Below are positions 8,445 through 14,806 of a DNA stretch of 17,688 nt, piece after piece (within the stretch, counting starts at the first letter, position 1; each line of letters begins with the position of its first letter). A program made the translations under genes and the position numbers. The stretch lies in assembly GCA_026706395.1 (NCBI GenBank), contig JAPOYU010000049.1, forward strand, positions 1-17,688, written 5' to 3'. A model generated the notes under the pieces. That model did not search any database and was not told the origin of the DNA. It was given only the letters and a program-made list of their open reading frames with translations. The DNA is from Chloroflexota bacterium (GTDB lineage Bacteria; Chloroflexota; Anaerolineae; Aggregatilineales; Phototrophicaceae).

Positions 8445-9593
8445 ATGAAAACCAGTACGGAACGAATCTTGACGACGCACGTTGGCAGTATGCCGCGCCC
8501 GCAATACGTCGTCGATCAACTCTTCGCCCAGGATGCGGACGAAGAATATGACCAGGCTGAATTCGACCGCGTGATGCAGCGCGCCGTGCGCGAAGTGGCG
8601 AAGAAGCAGGTAGAAGCCGGCGTCGATATCATCAGCGATGGTGAGATGAGCAAAATCAGCTATGTCACCTATATGCGACACCGCTTTACCGGATTCGTAG
8701 TCGCCGATGTGCCGCGGGCCACACCGCAAGATCTCGACGATTTTCCCGCTTACAAACAGCGCCTTGCCGATGCCGGCGGCACGCCGAAGTACCACCGGCC
8801 GGTCGTAAGGGACGCCATCACGATCAAAGACCTAGGCCCGCTGGAGAAAGATATCGCCAATCTACTGGCGGCCAAAGAAGAATCAGGCGCGGACGAAGCC
8901 TTTATGAATTCGGCATCGCCCGGGGTCGTCGCCGGCTTCCAGCCCAATGAGTACTATCCGACCAAAGAGCAATATATCGAAGCCTTGGCCGAAGTGCTCA
9001 AAGTCGAGTACGAGAAGATCACCGAAGCCGGCTTGATTCTGCAGGTCGATTGTCCCGATCTGGCGATGGGGCGGCATATCCTCTTCCGCGATGTGGACAC
9101 CGCGGCCTTCAAAAAGGCGGCTTGGGCCCAAGTCGAGGCGCTGAATTACGCGCTGGAAAACGTGCCCGCCGATCAAGTGCGGCTCCATCTCTGCTGGGGC
9201 AATTATGAAGGCCCGCATCATCACGATGTCGATCTTGCCGAGATCATTGACATTGTCCTCGCGGCCAAACCGCAGGCGATTCAATTCGAAGCCTCCAACC
9301 CGCGCCATCAGCACGAATGGACCACCTGGGCGGAGGCGAACATCCCCGACGACAAAATCCTGATCCCCGGCGCGCTCGATACCACCACAAATTTCATCGA
9401 GCACCCGGAACTGGTTGCCCAGCGGATCGAACGCTACAGTAGCATCGTCGGGGCGGAACGCGTCATCGCCGGCACCGACTGCGGCTTCGGCACCTTTGCC
9501 GGTTTCGGCGCCATCCATCCCGATATCGCCTACGCCAAGTTGCGCTCGCTTGCCGAAGGCGCCCGCATCGCCAGCGAACGGCTCCGGGCTTAA
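8445..9593 (+). CDS. Core MetE-like (cobalamin-independent methionine synthase C-terminal domain) methyltransferase
   Basis: This 382-residue TIM-barrel protein corresponds to the catalytic half of MetE without the N-terminal half. The zinc site of MetE is fully kept: H248 and C250 (RLHLCWGN), E282 (IQFEASN) and C346 (IAGTDCGFG). THVGSMPRP (11-19) matches the homocysteine-binding loop and VDCPD (201-205) the substrate aspartate. AGVDIISDGEMSK (58-70) also matches the family. Members of this family transfer methyl groups to thiols; relatives also act as epoxide:CoM transferases or as vitamin-B12-independent enzymes with other methyl donors. GAGGGGA sits about 8 nt before the ATG. The cupin and HisD-like partners do not suggest methionine biosynthesis, so the native reaction may be methyl transfer or C-S chemistry in a degradation pathway. 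Confidence 0.85.
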   Translation: MKTSTERILTTHVGSMPRPQYVVDQLFAQDADEEYDQAEFDRVMQRAVREVAKKQVEAGVDIISDGEMSKISYVTYMRHRFTGFVVADVPRATPQDLDDFPAYKQRLADAGGTPKYHRPVVRDAITIKDLGPLEKDIANLLAAKEESGADEAFMNSASPGVVAGFQPNEYYPTKEQYIEALAEVLKVEYEKITEAGLILQVDCPDLAMGRHILFRDVDTAAFKKAAWAQVEALNYALENVPADQVRLHLCWGNYEGPHHHDVDLAEIIDIVLAAKPQAIQFEASNPRHQHEWTTWAEANIPDDKILIPGALDTTTNFIEHPELVAQRIERYSSIVGAERVIAGTDCGFGTFAGFGAIHPDIAYAKLRSLAEGARIASERLRA

Positions 9594-9626
9594 CGAGAAT
9601 CGTTCCTATCAACGGCATTTTTGTAG

Positions 9627-9646
9627 GGGCGGCTCTGGAGTCGCCC
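9627..9646 (+). other. stem-loop between MetE-like and HisD-like genes
   Basis: GGGCGGCT-CTGG-AGTCGCCC can form an 8-bp stem with one G-U pair and a four-base loop, preceded by TTTTTGTAG. There is no T-run after it, so an intrinsic terminator is unlikely, though it could stabilise or attenuate mRNA. GTAGGGGCG...CGCCC elements are a known kind of scattered bacterial repeat; only this copy is visible here. A weak promoter (TTGGTT 9669-9674, GATACT 9691-9696, 16-nt spacer) lies in the same 121-bp gap. Confidence 0.4.
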
Positions 9647-9714
9647 GCCTGTGCCATCTACTGTGACCTTGGTTTTCACGCGACTAAACCGATACTGCTG
9701 ACACGAGGCAATCT

Positions 9715-10998
9715 ATGGCAATTCGATACATCAAACGCGGGGTAACGGTCGAGCAGAAAGCGGACACGGACGCTGAAGTTCAGGAAGTCGTTCGTGGTAT
9801 CCTGGCCGATATACACGTGCGCAAAGACGGCGCCGTCCGGGAGCTCTCGCAGAAATTTGACAATTGGAATCCACCCGAATTCAAGCTGTCAGACGCTGAG
9901 ATCCAGCAGATCATCGGCGGCTTGCCCGAGCAGGTCGTCTCCGATATAAAATTTGCCCAAGCCCAGGTCCGCAACTTCGCCCAAGCCCAGCGCTCCGCTC
10001 TGCGCGATATCGAAGTCGAGACTTTGCCCGGCGTCGTCCTCGGCCACAAGAACATCCCGGTCAACCGCGTCGGCTGCTACGTGCCCGGCGGACGCTACCC
10101 GATGGTCGCCTCGGCGCACATGAGCGTGGTCACAGCCAAGACCGCCGGCGTCAAAAACATCATCGCTTGCACGCCACCGATCAAGGGCGAGCTCCCGGCG
10201 GCGACCATCGCGGCGATGCACTTCGGCGGCGCCGATGAAATCTATATCCTCGGCGGCGTCCAGGCGCTGGCGGCCATGGCTTATGGCGCCCTCGGCATCG
10301 AACCGGTCGATATGATCGTTGGTCCCGGCAACGCCTATGTCGCCGAAGCCAAACGGCAGCTCTTCGGCCTGGTCGGTATCGACCTCCTCGCCGGACCGAC
10401 CGAAGTCCTTGTCGTCGCCGATGAGACGGCTGATGCCGAACTCTGCGCTGTCGACCTGCTGGGCCAAGCCGAGCATGGTCCCACTTCGCCCGCCGTCCTG
10501 CTGACAACGAGCCGGGCCCTCGCCGAAAGCATCGAAGCGGAGATCGGCCGACAATTGGAGACCCTGCCCACCGCCGACCTGGCCGGCGTCGCCTGGCGCG
10601 ATTACGGCGAAGTCATCCTGGTCGATACCGACGAAGAAATGGTGACCGTCGCCGATGAGATCGCCAGCGAACACGTCGAGATCCTCACCCGCAATCCGGA
10701 CTACTTCCTGGAGAACATGAGCAATTACGGCGCGCTCTTCCTCGGCGCGGAGACCAATGTCGCCTACGGGGACAAGGTCATCGGCACCAATCACACCCTG
10801 CCGACCAAAAAAGCCGGTCGCTACACCGGCGGTCTATGGGTGGGCAAGTTCATCAAGACCGTCACCTACCAGCGCGTCACCGAAGAAGCCAGCCTGCTCA
10901 TCGGCGAATACGGCAGCCGCCTCTGCGACCTCGAAGGCTTCATGGGCCACAAGGAACAATGCGACCTGCGCCTCCGGCGGTATGGAAGAGGGAACTAG
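9715..10998 (+). CDS. HisD-family zinc NAD-dependent dehydrogenase, sulfopropanediol dehydrogenase (HpsN)-like
   Basis: This 427-residue enzyme has the histidinol-dehydrogenase fold, which oxidises an alcohol with NAD+. The zinc ligands of HisD are present: Q251 and H254 ([13 protein letters not shown]), D353 (AYGDKVIG) and H412 ([11 protein letters not shown]), plus the catalytic pair E319-H320 (ASEHVEI). [17 protein letters not shown] (202-218) is the NAD-binding loop. The sequence [21 protein letters not shown] (110-130) resembles, from memory of the family, the HpsN-like sulfopropanediol 3-dehydrogenase branch rather than biosynthetic HisD. No his genes lie nearby. The ATG has ACGAGG about 5 nt upstream. 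It is the third gene downstream of the cupin and MetE-like genes, so a catabolic dehydrogenase is the best guess. The gap 10999-11100 after it holds no clear terminator. Confidence 0.85.
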   Translation: MAIRYIKRGVTVEQKADTDAEVQEVVRGILADIHVRKDGAVRELSQKFDNWNPPEFKLSDAEIQQIIGGLPEQVVSDIKFAQAQVRNFAQAQRSALRDIEVETLPGVVLGHKNIPVNRVGCYVPGGRYPMVASAHMSVVTAKTAGVKNIIACTPPIKGELPAATIAAMHFGGADEIYILGGVQALAAMAYGALGIEPVDMIVGPGNAYVAEAKRQLFGLVGIDLLAGPTEVLVVADETADAELCAVDLLGQAEHGPTSPAVLLTTSRALAESIEAEIGRQLETLPTADLAGVAWRDYGEVILVDTDEEMVTVADEIASEHVEILTRNPDYFLENMSNYGALFLGAETNVAYGDKVIGTNHTLPTKKAGRYTGGLWVGKFIKTVTYQRVTEEASLLIGEYGSRLCDLEGFMGHKEQCDLRLRRYGRGN

Positions 10999-11100
10999 CA
11001 GGCGACGGTTCTTGACCGTGGTAGGTCGGCAATTCCAGTCAGGATTCGACACCAGTCATCGCTCGCGCCTCTTGGCGACAACGGCCCCGGTAATTAACGG

Positions 11101-11457
11101 TTATTTTGACGACGTGTCTGTCAAGTACCAGACGAGATTGGTAACGTCATTCTGAGTGTATCGCGCCTGAAAGATTCTTAGTTCCTTAACAACGATGCCT
11201 ATGTTGCGGTAACGAGTAGGGACAAATACGATGCCTGTGTGCTCTACACCCTGCTGCGCCATTTTGACAAAGTCGTCGTCGTAAGTAACAAGCACTCGGT
11301 TCTGTTCAATCGCGCGTTGCAGATGACTGGGATCATCATCACGGAGCTTCTTCAAATCGCGCGCCGTGACCGCCTCAATCCCGTCATGCTTGAGTTGCTT
11401 TGCGATCACAACTTGCACGCATGCGTCAAAGTAGAACGCGATCGGTTCCTCACTCAA
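11101..11457 (-). CDS. DUF5615 PIN-like protein (probable toxin)
   Basis: This 118-residue protein resembles the DUF5615 PIN-like/Mut7-C nuclease family, which includes VapC45-type toxins. Family features are FDACV (10-14, first acidic residue D11), the acidic run RDDDPSHLQRA (39-49), and RVLVTYDDDF (54-63) with D60-D62 near the metal site. Toxins of this type are Mg-dependent RNases. The start overlaps the end of the upstream DUF433 gene by 8 nt on the same strand (11450-11457), so the two are co-transcribed. It lies convergent to the HisD-like gene. Calling it a toxin rests on the pairing; an unrelated nuclease role is possible. Confidence 0.8.
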   Translation of the reverse strand: MSEEPIAFYFDACVQVVIAKQLKHDGIEAVTARDLKKLRDDDPSHLQRAIEQNRVLVTYDDDFVKMAQQGVEHTGIVFVPTRYRNIGIVVKELRIFQARYTQNDVTNLVWYLTDTSSK

Positions 11458-11884
11458 CTTCTTGCTCTAATGGTTCCAGAACTTGCTTGGCTATGGCTTC
11501 CGCATGGGTTTCCAGTGCGGTCGCCACCGCTTGCGCAACAGTAGCGCTTTTGATCGCGGCTAGATCCCGTTCTGGGTTGACATCTTCGTAGACCGGTCTC
11601 TCTATAGGGCTGAGACCCTGCCGCGCCAATTCGTCGCTTCGTTTGAAGTCATCGCGAATATCCTCATCGATTTCGGCTTTGTTGCAGTGATAGTACGCCA
11701 GCGCCGCATATACCTCAGCCATCGAAAGCGCGTAGTCCTCCGCCAATTGATCGGGAGTGCGCTCAGAGAATATCTTTGAAATGACGATATCCAAGACTCG
11801 CAAGTCTGTGCCGACGATGCATGGTCTGCCTCCTCGAACATCGGGATCGCGATATATTAAGTTGATGCTCTCTATCGTACTCAT
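11450..11884 (-). CDS. DUF433 protein (probable antitoxin)
   Basis: This 144-residue protein has a DUF433 domain in its first 75 residues: YRDPDVRGGRPCIVGTDLRVLDIV (11-34), then ERTPDQLAEDYALSMAEVYAALAYY (41-65), which has the shape of a small helix-turn-helix. DUF433 proteins usually act as VapB45-like antitoxins that bind both DNA and the PIN partner. The C-terminal extension (76-144), acidic and helical, is longer than the bare domain and could be the part that wraps the toxin. The ATG at 11884 has an AGGA about 8 nt upstream. The next gene, DUF5615, overlaps its 3' end by 8 nt. Autoregulation from the nearby promoter is likely by analogy. Confidence 0.8.
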   Translation of the reverse strand: MSTIESINLIYRDPDVRGGRPCIVGTDLRVLDIVISKIFSERTPDQLAEDYALSMAEVYAALAYYHCNKAEIDEDIRDDFKRSDELARQGLSPIERPVYEDVNPERDLAAIKSATVAQAVATALETHAEAIAKQVLEPLEQEVE

Positions 11885-11915
11885 AGCCGTATCCTGACTC
11901 CGTAACCACCAAACT

Positions 11916-11946
11916 ATTGTACCAAATGGAATGAAGATGTAGTCAG
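11916..11946 (-). promoter_or_regulatory. candidate promoter of DUF433/DUF5615 pair
   Basis: On the minus strand CTGACT (11946-11941) and TACAAT (11921-11916) are spaced by 19 nt, long for a sigma-70 promoter. Each fits the consensus at four or five of six bases. The surrounding GTACAATAG repeats the clpC -10 context. The -35 overlaps the stop of the RDD gene on the same strand, so the pair could have its own promoter as well as read-through. Confidence 0.35.
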
Positions 11947-12734
11947 CGCATTGCCGTCCTCACCTCCTCAACCACCATCGTCCCCGCCATCTTGTCATGC
12001 CAAGCCTGACGCTCGCCGTCCAGCGCCGCCCACATGTAACCCAGCAGAAAAATCTGACTGATGGTGTAGCCGAAGACATTGCGCACAAAGGCATCCAATA
12101 CCGTGATCCGCCCGCCGTTCTTCTTGACCACCCGCATGCCGAATACCATCTTGCCCAGCGTCTGCCCATTGAATGCGACCATCAGCACCACATTGTAAAT
12201 CCCGCTGACCACCAGGTTCACCGGGATCGCCTCCGACTGAAACTGTGAGATCGCCGCGGCAATGATTGCTTCGTCCAGGCTGGACATCGCCTCGTACAAT
12301 TGCGCGAAATGGCCCAGGGCCGCCATCACCGCGAAAGAAAACAGGGCGACGATGAAGCCGTCAATGCAGATGGCGATGAAGCGTTTGCCCAGCGACGCCA
12401 GCTTGAACTGAGATGTGGCGGGCTGAACGCTTGGGCTTATTGGCTCCGGCTCGGCCTTGGGTTTCGGGGCCGGCTTTGGCTCTGGCTCCGAGGGGACATC
12501 ATCCGGACGTCGTATCCCGGCCAGCTCTGCCCGCGCGCCCGCGTGAGCCGGATCGAGTTCAAGCGCCTTTTCCAGGTACGTCAAGCGCTGCCCCTGTTTC
12601 AGCGCCGCCATAGCCGCCAGATAGTAGGCTTCCGCGCTCGGGTCCTCTTCGAGTTCTGTCGCCGCCAGCGCCCGCGCTCTGTCCATCTGAAAGCTGTCGA
12701 TTGCCGCTCGTATTTCCGCCAGCCTGTCCGACAT
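11943..12734 (-). CDS. RDD-family membrane protein with N-terminal TPR-like region
   Basis: This protein of about 263 residues (265 from the earlier ATG at 12740) has a helical TPR-like N-terminal part (1-75: RAAIDSFQMDRARALA, YLEKALELDPAHAGARAELA). A proline/lysine/glutamate linker follows (83-99, EPEPKPAPKPKAEPEP), then an RDD domain. The RDD domain (115-255) has LGKRFIAICIDGFIV, GQTLGKMVFGMRVV and RQAWHDKMAGT, with about three membrane helices. Numbers in this entry count from the first ATG. RDD proteins are of mixed or unknown function, some linked to ion transport. GGGA sits 6 nt before the second ATG (12734) but directly next to the first (12740), so the second start is preferred. The linker looks like a flexible tether between a cytoplasmic TPR and the membrane part. 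The function is not assigned. Confidence 0.8.
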   Translation of the reverse strand: MSDRLAEIRAAIDSFQMDRARALAATELEEDPSAEAYYLAAMAALKQGQRLTYLEKALELDPAHAGARAELAGIRRPDDVPSEPEPKPAPKPKAEPEPISPSVQPATSQFKLASLGKRFIAICIDGFIVALFSFAVMAALGHFAQLYEAMSSLDEAIIAAAISQFQSEAIPVNLVVSGIYNVVLMVAFNGQTLGKMVFGMRVVKKNGGRITVLDAFVRNVFGYTISQIFLLGYMWAALDGERQAWHDKMAGTMVVEEVRTAMR

Positions 12735-12864
12735 AGCCATTCCCGATTATTTCTCGCCCCATCCAGGCTATCATACCCGATTTGCCGCCCTGTCTCCCAA
12801 TAAACCCCGCCGCTATAGGGCTTATGGCAATGTGTTAGCGCGGCAAGAAGTGGTAAATCCCGAC

Positions 12865-12970
12865 TACATGATAACTTCCGTAAGCAAACATGAAATACTC
12901 TGTGCCCTCTGTGTCCTCTGTGTACTCGGTGGTTTATATCCTGTGCAGTGTTCGCTATAGAATTTGTCCG
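12865..12970 (+). repeat. dispersed CTCTGTG-unit repeat, copy 3
   Basis: The core is ACTCTGTGCCCTCTGTGTCC (12897-12916), followed by TCTGTGTACTCGGTGG, with four 9-nt units in phase. It has an upstream ATGAAAT as in copy 1 and a downstream CCTGTGCAG...TCGCTAT shared with copy 1. It lies in the same orientation as copies 1 and 2, in the 329-bp gap 12735-13063 between the RDD gene and the small unknown gene. The rest of that gap shows no gene. The 9-nt unit keeps frame 1 open and creates a false N-terminal extension (Ser/Val-rich) to the downstream ORF. Confidence 0.75.
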
Positions 12971-13063
12971 CGATGTTTACCATACCCCGCGCGGCAAGAC
13001 GATTCGCTGCCGCCGAGCGGCTATGTTATGATACGCCTCGCGCTTGGGCTTGGCTGGTACCCT

Positions 13064-13450
13064 ATGAGCGAATTTGACGAGACGAAAAGCATGACCGACC
13101 TAAAGCAGCTGATCGGCGCGAGCAAAGCCGGCCGCCGTTTCATCGCCCAAATGCGCTACTACAATGACGGCGACTTTCGCAAACTGCGCGGCTTCATGCG
13201 CGGCGGCTACTACGACCTGGTGCTGATGGAAAATCCGGTCGAAAGACGCTTGCTGGATCTTAAGGCGGCGCGGCGGCTTCACGGACGGCTGAAGGTGGCG
13301 GAAGTCGAATCGGCGGAGGATTATGCCATTCGGCTGATTCTACAAGCGGAAAAGGGCGGGGCGCGCTTGCGCCTGCGCCTGAATGTCAACGAAAGCTATC
13401 CGCATCAGATCACGCATTATTCCCTGCGTCCGCTGGAAAACGAAGACTAA
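13064..13450 (+). CDS. Small unknown protein, NTF2-like in appearance
   Basis: This protein has about 128 residues from the ATG at 13064. A longer frame opens at 12890, but its first 58 codons are read from repeat copy 3 and low-complexity sequence, so I reject it. An ATG at 13091 is another possible start. The sequence is mixed alpha/beta: a helical first half (KQLIGASKAGRRFIAQMRYYNDGDFRKLRGFM) and a strand-rich second half ending NVNESYPHQITHYSLRPLE, which recalls the end of NTF2-like domains; this is only a fold impression. No ribosome site is convincing. It sits 9 nt before nadE and probably shares its transcript. I do not recognise a specific function. Confidence 0.6.
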   Translation: MSEFDETKSMTDLKQLIGASKAGRRFIAQMRYYNDGDFRKLRGFMRGGYYDLVLMENPVERRLLDLKAARRLHGRLKVAEVESAEDYAIRLILQAEKGGARLRLRLNVNESYPHQITHYSLRPLENED

Positions 13451-13459
13451 GGTGCTCTG

Positions 13460-14323
13460 ATGACCCATCCCCCAGCAAAGTCGATCCTGCCGCGCTTGAA
13501 GATAAACACCGAACTTGGCGCCCGCATCCTCACCGGGTTCATCCGCGACAGCATCACCAAGGCCGGCATGTCCCGCGCCGTCATCGGCCTGTCCGGCGGG
13601 ATCGATTCAGCCGTTTCCGCCTATCTATCGGCCCGGGCCCTCGGTCCTGCAAACGTGCTCGCCTTGCGCATGCCTTACCAAACGTCATCGCCCGAGAGCT
13701 TGAGCGACGCCGAAGCCGTCATAGAAGACCTCGGCCTCCCGCATCTGACCGTGCCGATTAGCGAGATGGCGGATGCGCTGATATCGCGCTTTCCCGAGAT
13801 GAACAAGCTGCGCCAGGGCAACATCATGGCGCGCATGCGCATGACGGCGCTCTACGACCAATCCGCGGCTTGGGGCGGCTTGGTCATGGGCACCAGCAAC
13901 AAGACCGAGTTTCTGCTGGGCTATAGCACCATCTATGGCGATAGCGGCGTGGCCCTGCATCCCATCGCCGATTTGTACAAATGCCAGGTGCGGCAGATGG
14001 CGCGCTTTCTGGGACTGCCCGCTTCTATTATCAACAAGCCGCCCTCCGCCGATCTCTGGATCGGGCAGACCGATGAAGACGAACTCGGCTTCACCTATGA
14101 CCAAGCCGACCAGGTGCTCTTCCTGCTGGTGGACGAACGCTACACGGTCGACGAAGTGGCGGAAGAAGGCTTCGACCGCGAATTCGTCGTCAAAATCTGG
14201 GAACGGGTCAAAGCCAATCACTATAAGCGAACCATGCCCAATATCGCCAAGCTCAGCAAGCGCAGCATCGGGCACGATTTCCTCTATCTGCGCGATTACA
14301 CCGGGCGCCCGGGCCGCGTCTGA
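13460..14323 (+). CDS. nadE: NH3-dependent NAD+ synthetase
   Basis: This 287-residue cytoplasmic enzyme makes NAD+ from deamido-NAD+, ATP and ammonia, the last step of NAD synthesis. The pyrophosphatase-type P-loop SGGIDSA is at 45-51. GNIMARMRM (120-128) and GTSNKTE (144-150) bind deamido-NAD and ATP, and KPPSADLWIGQTDEDELG (193-210) is the conserved loop that closes over the active site. The length matches the short, ammonia-using NadE and not the glutamine-dependent fusion, since there is no nitrilase domain. AAGGTG precedes the ATG by 6 nt. The small unknown gene lies 9 nt upstream. The gene is convergent with the PPOX-fold gene, with only 6 nt between stops. Confidence 0.95.
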   Translation: MTHPPAKSILPRLKINTELGARILTGFIRDSITKAGMSRAVIGLSGGIDSAVSAYLSARALGPANVLALRMPYQTSSPESLSDAEAVIEDLGLPHLTVPISEMADALISRFPEMNKLRQGNIMARMRMTALYDQSAAWGGLVMGTSNKTEFLLGYSTIYGDSGVALHPIADLYKCQVRQMARFLGLPASIINKPPSADLWIGQTDEDELGFTYDQADQVLFLLVDERYTVDEVAEEGFDREFVVKIWERVKANHYKRTMPNIAKLSKRSIGHDFLYLRDYTGRPGRV

Positions 14324-14329
14324 ACCGGG

Positions 14330-14740
14330 CTACATCGCGTTGATCTTGCTGGGCTTGATCTTATAGATGACTCGCCGCTCTTTGCCCCTGCCCTCGGGAT
14401 TGAAAGAATAGTAGTCCTCATTGCCGGCGTATATGCCCGATAGCTTGTTGATATGCGCCAGCGCCGCTCCTGACTCATCAAACTCGACCACCTCGCCGCG
14501 TATCTCCGCCCAATTGAAGGGGTTCTCCGGGTCCAACGCCATCACCGTAACCTTGGGATTGGCGCGGAGATTGCGGTCCTTGCGCCGTCCGACGGCCGAG
14601 TTTATCCACACTTGCTCGCCTTCCAGGCTCGCCCAAACCGGCGTCACCTGCGGCTGGCCGTCCGGGTTGATGGTCGCGATAGCGACAACTACCGGCCGAT
14701 CGAGCAACTCTCTTACACCTTCAGGTATCGAAACCGACAT
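14330..14740 (-). CDS. PPOX-fold flavoprotein, F420-dependent type
   Basis: This 136-residue split-beta-barrel protein belongs to the pyridoxamine-5'-phosphate-oxidase-like superfamily. It shows VVVAIATINPDGQPQVTPVWASLEG (16-40), the central VWINSAVGRRKDRNLRANPKVTVMALDPENPFNWAEIRGEV, and a C-terminal helix and strand ending ERRVIYKIKPSKINAM. The TINPDGQPQVTPVW and RRKDRNLRANP motifs are typical of the TIGR03618-like, F420-dependent branch, so it may reduce small molecules with F420H2. FMN or heme binding remains possible. The start at 14740 is chosen over a longer upstream frame, which would overlap the neighbouring membrane-protein gene; AGGAG is 10 nt upstream of it. A TACAAT promoter lies just upstream. 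Confidence 0.85.
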   Translation of the reverse strand: MSVSIPEGVRELLDRPVVVAIATINPDGQPQVTPVWASLEGEQVWINSAVGRRKDRNLRANPKVTVMALDPENPFNWAEIRGEVVEFDESGAALAHINKLSGIYAGNEDYYSFNPEGRGKERRVIYKIKPSKINAM

Positions 14741-14776
14741 TTCCTGCAACTCCTTGCAACTCTCGACAATGGCATG

Positions 14777-14806
14777 ATTGTAGCTTATGTGTCTAGCGCG
14801 CGTCAG
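14777..14806 (-). promoter_or_regulatory. candidate promoter of PPOX-fold gene
   Basis: On the minus strand CTGACG (14806-14801) and TACAAT (14782-14777) are spaced by 18 nt, giving a leader of about 30 nt. The -35 lies in the last codons of the upstream membrane-protein gene. CTGACG and the CTGACT of the DUF433 promoter share TGAC with the sigma-70 consensus. Confidence 0.4.

Noticed and set aside
7742..8446. 234-codon minus-strand frame opposite the cupin gene
   Set aside because: It is antisense to a protein with a clear cupin motif and good ribosome site.
9889..10794. 301-codon minus-strand frame opposite the HisD-like gene
   Set aside because: It is antisense to a fully conserved dehydrogenase; the Asp/Gly-rich content is typical of a shadow frame.
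11010..11080. small dyads (ACGGT-TCTTG-ACCGT and CGCC-TCTT-GGCG) after the HisD-like gene
   Set aside because: The stems are only 4-5 bp and have no T-run, too weak to call a terminator.
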